Assembly (NCBI RefSeq): GCF_000165505.1 | Contig: NC_014633.1 | Coordinates: 186,001-250,000 of the forward strand | Reading direction: 5' to 3' | Origin: Ilyobacter polytropus DSM 2926 | GTDB taxonomy: Bacteria; Fusobacteriota; Fusobacteriia; Fusobacteriales; Fusobacteriaceae | DNA length: 64,000 nucleotides | Shown here: positions 43,266 through 50,766 of the stretch, piece after piece | How positions within the stretch are numbered: position 1 is the first letter of the stretch | Layout of the letters: every line of letters starts with the position of its first letter | The notes under the pieces: model-generated | The model's database searches: none | What the model saw: the letters and a program-made list of their open reading frames with translations, nothing else | What the model was told of the DNA's origin: nothing | Program-made: the position numbers and the translations under genes

Positions 43266-43899
43266 TCACCTCTTCTCTAGTTACTTTTACTTTTTCAACG
43301 AATTCTTTTGCTTTTGCCACAATCTCTTGGAAAGAACCATTAGTAAGCTGTCCCCCTACACCTACTGCGATAACTCCGTTTTTTATCCATTGGTCTACAT
43401 TTTCCAGACTTACTCCTCCTGTAGGCATTATGTTTACCTGCGGAAGAGGAGCTTTTACAGCTTTTACAAATGATGGTCCAAAGGCACTTCCAGGGAACAT
43501 CTTAATAATATCGCATCCAGCTTCCATAGCGGTGATAATCTCTGTTATAGTCATGCAACCAGGCATATAAGGTACTTGATATCTGTTACACAGTTTTGCA
43601 GTGTCTTCGCTGAATCCAGGTGAAACTATATATTCTGCCCCTGCTAATATTGCGATTCTAGCAGTTTCAGGGTCTAATACACTTCCGGCTCCCACAAGGA
43701 GTTTTTCCGAAGGTATAGTCTTTTTTAATTCCTTTATAACTTCGGTAGCACCGGGAACTGTATACGTAACTTCTACAGCTGGTATGCCACCCTCTATACA
43801 TGCCTTTGAAGTATTCACAGCCTCTTCAAGGTTTTCTCCTCTAACAACAGCCACCACACCGACATCTTTGATTTTCTTTAATATTTCAAATTTTTTCAT
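43258..43899 (-). CDS. eda: KDPG (2-dehydro-3-deoxy-phosphogluconate) aldolase
   Basis: 213 residues. Cleaves KDPG to pyruvate and glyceraldehyde 3-phosphate. Glu43 (VEVTYTVPGA) and the Schiff-base lysine Lys133 (CDIIKMFPGSAFGP) are present, as is the phosphate loop MPTGGVSLENV. The start is ATG 43899 with GGGAGG 6-8 nt upstream; an in-frame start at 43935 lies before that site. First gene of the minus-strand KDG unit. Confidence 0.92.
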   Translation of the reverse strand: MKKFEILKKIKDVGVVAVVRGENLEEAVNTSKACIEGGIPAVEVTYTVPGATEVIKELKKTIPSEKLLVGAGSVLDPETARIAILAGAEYIVSPGFSEDTAKLCNRYQVPYMPGCMTITEIITAMEAGCDIIKMFPGSAFGPSFVKAVKAPLPQVNIMPTGGVSLENVDQWIKNGVIAVGVGGQLTNGSFQEIVAKAKEFVEKVKVTREEVNG

Positions 43900-43928
43900 T
43901 TTTTCCTCCCATTCACATATACGAATTA

Positions 43929-43980
43929 AAAACACAAATACGTTTTATATAATTTTAGTTTCTTTATTTGATTTTGTCAA
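43929..43980 (-). promoter_or_regulatory. eda promoter and candidate operator
   Basis: On the minus strand TTGACA (43975-43980), 17-bp spacer, TAAAAT (43952-43957). Just downstream, AAAAC-N8-GTTTT (43929-43946) is an imperfect inverted repeat covering the expected start, a plausible IclR-family site. Confidence 0.6.
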
Positions 43981-44109
43981 GGTTAAAATAAAAATTACTC
44001 CTCTGTTAAAAACAGTTCCCTCTTAAATAGCTTATATAAAATTTAGGCTTCAGACTGTGTAGAGTTTCAATTATTATTAAAAATTTATACTTAAAAAATA
44101 TTATTTTTC

Positions 44110-44138
44110 TTGACAACTGCTAAAACAAAAAGTATATA
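44110..44138 (+). promoter_or_regulatory. Promoter of the disrupted SDR gene
   Basis: TTGACA (44110-44115), 17-bp spacer and TATATA (44133-44138). It still looks intact although the gene behind it is destroyed. Confidence 0.55.
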
Positions 44139-44220
44139 TTTCATATTAGAAGCTGAAAAATATATGTATATTTTCAGATACAAAAAGATTTTTGATTAAA
44201 GTTTCCGGGAGGAAACACTA

Positions 44221-44334
44221 ATGGATTATTTAAAAGATTACTTTGGACTGGGTGGAAAAGTCGCAATAATTACAGGAGGAAATACAGGGATTGGGATGGT
44301 TAGTGAGATAAATTTAACCCAAGTTGCTACTTAA
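44221..44334 (+). pseudogene. 5' remnant of an SDR gene cut by element C
   Basis: ATG 44221, with GGGAGG upstream, opens a frame whose first residues (DYFGLGGKVAIITGGNTGIG) are an SDR dinucleotide-binding start. After about 27 codons the sequence enters the terminal repeat of element C and stops at TAA (44332-44334). No SDR sequence is found after the element ends at 44909, so the rest was deleted. Its place beside eda/kdgK suggests a lost uronate or KDG dehydrogenase. Confidence 0.75.
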
Positions 44335-44909
44335 AAAAAAATTATTATAAATTACTGACTTTATCCAAAAGCTGTGTTACTTTCTTTGCTTGCCCAAAGA
44401 AAGTAACCAAAGAAAAGGCACCCCTAAAAAATACCTTAAATCCCTTCTGAACTAACTTTCTATTGAAATATAGTCGGTAAACCTCCTTATTTCATGAAAG
44501 TGGATTTCACAAGATGATTTCTTAACGGTATTTTTTAAAGGGGAATTTAAAATCTTAAATGATTTTTTTTAAATCTTTTGAAATTTTTTTGGCCATTGAT
44601 AAAATAAGCGTTAAGAATGACTGAGAGAAATCTCTAGAAAAAATCAACTGTCTGAGCGAAGCGAGTAGCCAAAAAATAACGAGTTATACGAGTATATTTT
44701 CTGGTTCTCAGGAACTTGCTTTCTGAGTTTCCCCTAGTTTTCTTTAGATTTCCGAAGGAATTTAGCTTATTTTTCACAGACCTTGATTTTTGGTTATGCC
44801 CTGACCGAAGGGAGGAAATGCCCTTGGGGTGCTTTTCATCAAGGAAAAGTAACAGAAGTTTGGGTAAATTCAATAATTTAATAAAGGTAGCAACTTAGGT
44901 TAAATTTAT
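44308..44909. mobile_element. 602-bp MITE-like element, copy C, with 23-bp terminal inverted repeats
   Basis: The ends 44308-44330 and 44887-44909 are inverted repeats matching at 22 of 23 positions (core AACCCAAGTTGCTAC). Inside, both ends continue as looser inverted copies. Each has an ATAAATTACTGA-type near-palindrome (44347-44364, 44865-44880), a GTTACTTT hairpin and GAAAAG(G)CACCCC. There is no credible gene; the frame at 44634-44873 has a protein-level match only to the equivalent frame in copy A, as expected of repeats. No transposase is present, so it must be moved in trans. No clear target duplication is seen. Confidence 0.75.
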
Positions 44910-45000
44910 AAATAGGGTTTTTTATTTAGGATGTTTCTTAGAAGAATCACCTAAATTTTGGTTATATAAATACAATATTTAGAAAATTGGAGGAGATTAA

Positions 45001-45468
45001 ATGATATACGGAAATTTAGAAAATTTGGGAGATATTACCATTTATCCTGAGTCTATACAAAAGGCAATTAAATATCTTTTGGATACAGATCTTGAAAATA
45101 AGGAGGCAGGAGTATACGAAATTCAGGGACGGGATATCTATGCACAGATAATAGATATGGAAACTGCCCCTAAAAATGAAAAAAAACCGGAGATTCACAA
45201 AAAATATATAGATGTTCAGTATCTTGTGTCAGGAATAGAAAGAATCGGGATTGCTGTGGACACCCATAAAAATAAGGTATCAGAAGCTTACAGTGAAGAA
45301 AAGGATGTACTCTTTTATGAAGAGTGTGAGGGTGAGACTGATCTTCTGATGCTTCCTGGAAATTTTGCAGTATTTTTTCCAAATACTGTTCATAGACCAG
45401 GATGCAATGACGGAAAAAATGCCAAGATAAGAAAAGTCGTAATTAAAATTAATAAAGACGTATTGTAA
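45001..45468 (+). CDS. YhcH/YjgK/YiaL (DUF386) cupin
   Basis: A 155-residue single-domain cupin with the family pattern KKPEIHKKYIDVQYLVSGIERIG (about 61-83) and FAVFFPNTVHRPGC (about 119-132), giving His and Glu metal ligands. NanQ, a member, opens or epimerises sialic acid anomers; others occur in uronate and sugar-acid operons. Here it is close to the KDG unit but separated from it by element C. A sugar-acid anomerase or lyase-like role is inferred. GGAGGAG precedes the ATG. Confidence 0.83.
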   Translation: MIYGNLENLGDITIYPESIQKAIKYLLDTDLENKEAGVYEIQGRDIYAQIIDMETAPKNEKKPEIHKKYIDVQYLVSGIERIGIAVDTHKNKVSEAYSEEKDVLFYEECEGETDLLMLPGNFAVFFPNTVHRPGCNDGKNAKIRKVVIKINKDVL

Positions 45469-45504
45469 AAAAAAGTTATTTAATAATATTATGAATAACT
45501 AAGT

Positions 45505-45535
45505 ATGGGTTCCCTAGGGGGACCCTATTTTAATT
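45505..45535 (+). terminator. Terminator after the YhcH-type gene
   Basis: TATGGGTTCCC and GGGGACCCTA form a stem with minor mismatches, followed by TTTTAATTTTATTTTT. Confidence 0.75.
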
Positions 45536-45648
45536 TTATTTTTGGATTTGTCTTATTAAGTGGTCAACAGCTTTCATTAGAAATTTAATATACCCTTCAG
45601 GGAATTATGATAGAATATAAAAAGAATAATTTAAGAGGACTGGTAGGG

Positions 45649-46773
45649 ATGAAAGAAAGAATTATACTTCATTATGATATGGATGCATTTTATGCTTCAG
45701 TTGAGGCAAGAGACAATCATACTCTCAAGGGGAAACCCATGGTTGTAGGGGGGAGTATCATAACAACTGCAAGCTATGAGGCTAGAAAATTTGGGGTTAG
45801 ATCTGCTATGCCAGTGATGGAGGCGAGAAAACTCTGTCCCAATCTAATAGTGGTACCGGTTTCCATGGGGAAATATTTGGAAGTGTCCCAAAAGATAAAA
45901 AACCTTGTTATAAGGCTGACTGAAAAAGTAGAATTTATAGCTTCAGACGAAGGCTATGTAGACATATCAGAGGTCATAAAAAAATATCCTTCAAAAGAAT
46001 ATTTTGCCAAAAGGTTTCAAAGAGGTATATACAAAAATACAGGTCTTACCTGCTCTGTGGGAATAGGGTATAACAAACTTTCTGCCAAAATTGCCAGTGA
46101 TGCAAAAAAACCAGGAGGATACCATATATTCAACAATAGCAAGGAGTTTATAGATTATATAAGTGGAAAAAATATAAAAATAATACCTGGAGTTGGTAAA
46201 AAATTTCAAGAACTTCTTGCAGAAAAAAACATATTTCTTGTAAGGGATGTCTATGGGTTTTCGCTATATGAACTGATCTCTTTTTTTGGAAAATCCAGAG
46301 GTGAATTTCTTTATTTTTCCTCATTGGGAGAGGACAACAGAAGGGTGGACTACAAAAAGAAAATACACTCAATTGGAAATGAAAATACTTTTAAATTTCC
46401 TTTAGAATCAGAGATTGAGATAAAGAGAGAATTAGAAAGTATTTTTTATAAAACACATGAAAGATTATTAAAAAAGGGGCTTTTGTGTAAAACACTGACC
46501 TTAAAAATAAGGTTTGAAAACAGAAAAACCATAACCAGGTCCAAAACTCTTGAAAATCTTGTGGATTCAAAAGAAATATTGCTGAATACCTTAGAAAGCT
46601 TAAATGAATCGGTAGATTACAATATGAGGGTGAAACTTTTGGGAGTATCTCTTGGAACCTTGGCTCAAAAATCTGTCAGGCAACTATCTTTTTCTGAAAG
46701 AGGACTTTTCAGAAAAAAAAATAATCTGGATCTTCTCAAAGAAAAAATAAAAAAAATAGAGGGGAACAATTAG
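45649..46773 (+). CDS. dinB: DNA polymerase IV (Y-family)
   Basis: About 374 residues. Error-prone translesion polymerase. Catalytic acidic motifs: YDMDAFYASVEARDN near the start and ASDEGYVDIS (near 90), in place of the usual SIDEAYLD. The helix-hairpin-helix region is GVGKKFQELL, and a little-finger domain is present. ATG 45649 is preferred because homology begins there; an in-frame ATG at 45607 would add 14 residues. No LexA box was identified. Confidence 0.9.
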   Translation: MKERIILHYDMDAFYASVEARDNHTLKGKPMVVGGSIITTASYEARKFGVRSAMPVMEARKLCPNLIVVPVSMGKYLEVSQKIKNLVIRLTEKVEFIASDEGYVDISEVIKKYPSKEYFAKRFQRGIYKNTGLTCSVGIGYNKLSAKIASDAKKPGGYHIFNNSKEFIDYISGKNIKIIPGVGKKFQELLAEKNIFLVRDVYGFSLYELISFFGKSRGEFLYFSSLGEDNRRVDYKKKIHSIGNENTFKFPLESEIEIKRELESIFYKTHERLLKKGLLCKTLTLKIRFENRKTITRSKTLENLVDSKEILLNTLESLNESVDYNMRVKLLGVSLGTLAQKSVRQLSFSERGLFRKKNNLDLLKEKIKKIEGNN

Positions 46774-46940
46774 AAAAACAGTTGTATTTTTTAAAAGGTT
46801 AAAGTAAAATTAAAATAGATAAAAAAAAATTAATTAAAAATAACGGATTATATATATGTAATAGATGATATATATGCTTTTTATTCGAAAGAACAGTTAT
46901 AAATTATCTGTAATATTTTTAGAAAATTAGGAGGAGATTT

Positions 46941-48230
46941 TTGAAAAAACAGTTGGCGAAAAATTTTATTGATTTTAGTTATAAAGGGAAAAGTGTATAT
47001 CATGTTGTGAAAAGTATAGAGGAACTCTGTGTTGAAAAGGGTTACCAAAAGCTAGAGCTTACCAAAAAATGGAATATAATTCCAGGGGGTAAATATTATG
47101 TAAAAAGAAATGATTCTACAATAATTTCTTTTTCGATAGGTGATGGAGAGAGGTTCTTTAAAATTACCACCAACCATACAGACACTCCTGGATTTAAAAT
47201 AAAACCCTCACCTGTGTCAATATCAGAGAAAAACTACCTAAGACTGAATACAGAGGTTTACGGAGGGCCAATACTCAATACCTGGATGGACAGACCTTTG
47301 TCAATAGCCGGTCGGGTAATGGTAAAAGGAAAAGATATACTAAAACCTAAGTCAGTTACAGTGGATATAGATAAACCTCTGCTGGTGATACCAAATCTAG
47401 CAATACACCAGAACCGAGATGTAAATGAGGGTGTAAAGCTTTCCAGACAAAAGGATATGCTTCCTCTAGCGTCACTTATAAATGAGAAAATCAATAATGA
47501 AAACTTTATTTTAGATATTTTGAGCAAAGAATACCAAATAGAAAAAAATGATATATTAGACATGGAGCTTTTTCTCTATGAATACACCAAGGGTATGCTC
47601 ACAGGTTTAAACGAAGAATTTATATCATGTGGAAAGATAGACAACCTCGCATCTACCTATGCAGGAGTAATATCTATGCTTGAATGTTCAGAACATCAGG
47701 GTATAAATATAATTGCATGTTTTGACAACGAAGAGATAGGAAGCAGGACAAAGCAAGGTGCAGATTCTAACTTGCTTCTTAATATAATGGAAAGAATTAT
47801 TATTTCTTTAGACAAGGGAGAGAGAGAAGACTTCTTTAGGGCCATGTACCGATCGTTTATGGTGTCTGTAGACGGAGCTCATGCAGTTCACCCTGCAAAG
47901 GGAGAAAAAACAGACATAACAAACAGACCTATATTAAACAAGGGTGCAGCAGTTAAAATAAGTGCTGCCCAATCCTACACAACAGATGCTTTTTCTGGTG
48001 CAGTTGTAAAAAATATATTTGATAATAATAATCTTCCTTATCAATATTTTGTAAATCATTCTGACGAAAGAGGTGGGAGTACTCTAGGACCAGTTTCTGC
48101 TGGTCATATTGATATAGACTCTGCCGATTTAGGTCTTCCTATGCTGGCTATGCACTCAATCAGGGAGATGTGCGGTGTAGATGATTTGTATACTTTAAAG
48201 GAGTTTTTAAGAGGTTTTTACTCTTTATAG
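46941..48230 (+). CDS. apeB: M18-family aspartyl aminopeptidase
   Basis: 429 residues. A zinc exopeptidase with the M18 pattern: NHTDTPGFKIKPSP (His near 80), GGPILNTWMDRPLS, ACFDNEEIGSRTKQGADS (metal Asp/Glu near 258-262), VDGAHAVHP and HSIREMCG. Removes acidic N-terminal residues from peptides in the cytoplasm. The start is TTG 46941 with GGAGGAG upstream. Confidence 0.93.
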   Translation: MKKQLAKNFIDFSYKGKSVYHVVKSIEELCVEKGYQKLELTKKWNIIPGGKYYVKRNDSTIISFSIGDGERFFKITTNHTDTPGFKIKPSPVSISEKNYLRLNTEVYGGPILNTWMDRPLSIAGRVMVKGKDILKPKSVTVDIDKPLLVIPNLAIHQNRDVNEGVKLSRQKDMLPLASLINEKINNENFILDILSKEYQIEKNDILDMELFLYEYTKGMLTGLNEEFISCGKIDNLASTYAGVISMLECSEHQGINIIACFDNEEIGSRTKQGADSNLLLNIMERIIISLDKGEREDFFRAMYRSFMVSVDGAHAVHPAKGEKTDITNRPILNKGAAVKISAAQSYTTDAFSGAVVKNIFDNNNLPYQYFVNHSDERGGSTLGPVSAGHIDIDSADLGLPMLAMHSIREMCGVDDLYTLKEFLRGFYSL

Positions 48231-48336
48231 AGAAATTTGAAATAAAGTTATACAGGAATTTTTAAAATTAGGGGAATTTTTAAGAATCAAGCTAAAAAGC
48301 ACCAAAAATATTATTACGGGGGAAAGGTGATCTTTT

Positions 48337-49005
48337 ATGAAAATACTTGTTGTTGAAGATGAACAAAATATAATGACCTACCTTAAAAAGGGTCTGACAG
48401 AGGCCGGATATAAGGTTGATGTTGCAGGAAACGGAGAGGACGCCATCTATCTCGCATCAATAAATAATTATGATCTCGTGATTTTAGATGTGATGATACC
48501 AAAGATAAATGGTCTAGAGGTGTGCAGGATTCTCAGAAGAGAAAAAAATCCAGCCTATATAATACTTTTATCTGCAAAAGATCAGGTTCAGGATAAGGTA
48601 GAAGGTTTAGATGCAGGAGCCGATGACTATTTGACGAAACCATTTGTATTTGCAGAACTTTTGGCAAGAATCAGGGCGGTACTAAGAAGAAACTCTGAGG
48701 ATAAAGAAAATATAATCGAAGCCAAAGGACTCACAGTTAATCTCTTGAACAGAGAGGTGAAAAGAGGCGGGAAAGACATAGAACTTACACTAAAGGAATT
48801 TTCTTTATTAGAATATTTTATAAGAAACAAGAATCTTGTGCTCACAAGAACAATGATAGCTGAAAAAGTATGGAATATAGATTTTCTAACTGATACTAAC
48901 GTAGTAGATGTTTATATAAACCACCTTAGAAAGAAGATAGACAAGGATTTTGACGACAAGTTGATCTACACTGTGAGAGGAGTAGGATATATATTAAAAG
49001 CTTAA
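48337..49005 (+). CDS. OmpR/PhoB-family response regulator
   Basis: 222 residues: receiver domain (1-120) with acidic pocket VVEDEQ, phospho-acceptor Asp51 (VILDVMIP) and LTKPF, then an OmpR winged helix (125-222) ending TVRGVGYILKA. GGAAAGGTG precedes the ATG. It forms a two-component pair with the histidine kinase just downstream. The stimulus is unknown. Confidence 0.93.
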   Translation: MKILVVEDEQNIMTYLKKGLTEAGYKVDVAGNGEDAIYLASINNYDLVILDVMIPKINGLEVCRILRREKNPAYIILLSAKDQVQDKVEGLDAGADDYLTKPFVFAELLARIRAVLRRNSEDKENIIEAKGLTVNLLNREVKRGGKDIELTLKEFSLLEYFIRNKNLVLTRTMIAEKVWNIDFLTDTNVVDVYINHLRKKIDKDFDDKLIYTVRGVGYILKA

Positions 49006-49076
49006 TTTTTAGTCTGAGAGAGATTGTCTTCTCTAAAGATAAACTGCGGGGAAGGATCTTTCTTATAAGCTCACTT

Positions 49077-50423
49077 ATGGCAATTGTAGCAATAGTAATG
49101 ATTTTATTACTTTTCAACTATACAATCCAGCTTTTGATTATGAATGAAATTGATAAAGAGCTGGCTACAGAAGTCAAAAATTTCAACTCTTTTGTAAAAA
49201 ATAAAGAGTTCGATTTGCAGGTAAATGCAGGTGAACTGAGAAAGGATCTTTCGTTTGTCGTTGTTGATAAAAATAATAACGGCATCTATATGGAAGCCTT
49301 TAGTCTAGAAGATTCAGCACTGATAATAGAAGAAATTTCAGATGCTGAAAAAGAAGTCTTTGATGTGGTTATCGTGCCTAATAAGAGATATCATCTGATG
49401 ATGTCTGAAATTCCTAGAAATAGCTTATTCCCCAATGGAAGTAGACTTATTGTGGCTAAGGATATATCCTATATTTCCAATACAAGGTATTTTTCCAGTT
49501 ATATAATGGCAATTACAATGTTGGTTCTTATTACTTTTTTTGTTACCATGATAAATTTTACAATGGAAAAGATTTTCAATGCTCTTAGAGAGCTTGATGA
49601 TTTTGGAGTGGCTCTCCAGGGAGAGAGAGTTCCTGATCTTTCTCTTAGATTTAATAAAAGGTATGGGAACAATGAAATAGACACCCTTATAAACACTCTA
49701 AATCATTCAATAGCAACCATGGAGGATTCCTTTAAGAAAATGGAGGAGTTTTCTTCTAATGTAAGTCACGAGCTTAAAACACCAATGACCTCTATGAAGA
49801 GTATGATTGAGATCGAACTTTCCAAAGACAGGACGAAGGAGGAATATCAGGAAACCCTTATAAAAGTACTAGAAGAGATGGATTGGCTTATAGGTATAAC
49901 CAAAGATCTACTGACTCTTACAAAAAATCCTCAGGGGATACAAGCATCCTTTGAACCTGTAAATTTATCTAAGGTAGGAGGGGAAATTTGTGACATTATG
50001 GAGATAATTGCCATAGATGAAGACATTGATCTCAAATGGGACTTTTCTGCTATAGAGGATGAACTGGTTATGGGGGACAGCAGCAGCATAAAACAGGCAA
50101 TAATGAATATCATCAACAATTCAGTGAAATATAACAAGAAAAACGGTTCTGTGTGGGTATACGGAGAAAAAACCAAAGAACTGGTCAAAATAGTAGTAGA
50201 AGACAGCGGAATAGGAATAAAAAAAGAGAATATTTCAAGATTAACAGAGCGTTTTTTCAGAGAGGACAGTGTGAGAACAGTAAAAAAATCTGGTGTAGGG
50301 CTGGGTTTATCTCTTGTAAAACACATTATCCATCTTCACAGGGGAGAACTTGAAATTTATAGTGAAGAAGGTGTTGGAAGTATTTTTAAAATATCTCTTC
50401 CGAGATATAGCGAGGGCGGATAA
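49077..50423 (+). CDS. Sensor histidine kinase
   Basis: At least 448 residues: TM1 (about 1-20), extracytoplasmic domain of about 115 residues, TM2 (about 138-160), HAMP, HisKA with the phospho-histidine in NVSHELKTPMTS (near 231) and HATPase with NNSVKYN, DSGIGI and GVGLGLSLVKHI. The coding character extends upstream of ATG 49077, through a basic stretch KDKLRGRIFLISSL, without any ATG, GTG or TTG in frame. The true start may be an ATT near 48991 behind a GAGGAGTAGG site inside the response regulator gene. The coordinate given is the first standard start. Confidence 0.88.
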   Translation: MAIVAIVMILLLFNYTIQLLIMNEIDKELATEVKNFNSFVKNKEFDLQVNAGELRKDLSFVVVDKNNNGIYMEAFSLEDSALIIEEISDAEKEVFDVVIVPNKRYHLMMSEIPRNSLFPNGSRLIVAKDISYISNTRYFSSYIMAITMLVLITFFVTMINFTMEKIFNALRELDDFGVALQGERVPDLSLRFNKRYGNNEIDTLINTLNHSIATMEDSFKKMEEFSSNVSHELKTPMTSMKSMIEIELSKDRTKEEYQETLIKVLEEMDWLIGITKDLLTLTKNPQGIQASFEPVNLSKVGGEICDIMEIIAIDEDIDLKWDFSAIEDELVMGDSSSIKQAIMNIINNSVKYNKKNGSVWVYGEKTKELVKIVVEDSGIGIKKENISRLTERFFREDSVRTVKKSGVGLGLSLVKHIIHLHRGELEIYSEEGVGSIFKISLPRYSEGG

Positions 50424-50444
50424 TATCCCTCGCTATTATTTTTT
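50407..50444 (+). terminator. Terminator overlapping the kinase stop
   Basis: A perfect 10-bp stem, ATAGCGAGGG (50407-50416) with CCCTCGCTAT (50427-50436), then TATTTTTT. The TAA (50421-50423) is in the hairpin loop. Confidence 0.87.
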
Positions 50445-50505
50445 GGTAAAATTTATGCTACAATGATTTTATCTGAAATAAACAAAAAAATGGAGGTTTT
50501 AATAT

Positions 50506-50652
50506 ATGGATTTTTATGTAAGAATGCTTATAAAAGTTTTGGAAAAGTCTATGAGTGCATGTGAATCTGAGGTTTTGAAAAAGCTAAAGTCAGGATATGA
50601 CCTGTCTGCAAAGGATAAAAAGGAATTAGAGTACCTAGTAGATAATCTTTAA
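50506..50652 (+). CDS. 48-residue small hypothetical protein
   Basis: ATG 50506 with TGGAGGT (50491-50497) upstream. The product is a charged, helical 48-mer (FYVRMLIKVLEKSMSACESE, then VLKKLKSGYDLSAKDKKELE and a short acidic end). Regular codon use, a strong ribosome site and a stop before AT-rich sequence support a real gene. It sits after the kinase terminator, so it must have its own promoter. I recognise no family; the size fits a small regulatory or nucleoid-like peptide. Confidence 0.6.
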   Translation: MDFYVRMLIKVLEKSMSACESEVLKKLKSGYDLSAKDKKELEYLVDNL

Positions 50653-50766
50653 AATATTTTATGTTAAATTTAGTATAAATTCCAGGTTTTAAAAAAGATA
50701 ATTAATTTAAACTGCGTATTAAGGTTTATGAAGAAATTTTAATTATAATGATTTTAGGAGGACTGT

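Noticed and set aside
45649-46773. LexA-controlled SOS expression of dinB
   Set aside because: No recognisable LexA box (GAAC-N4-GTTC or CTGT-N8-ACAG) was found upstream.
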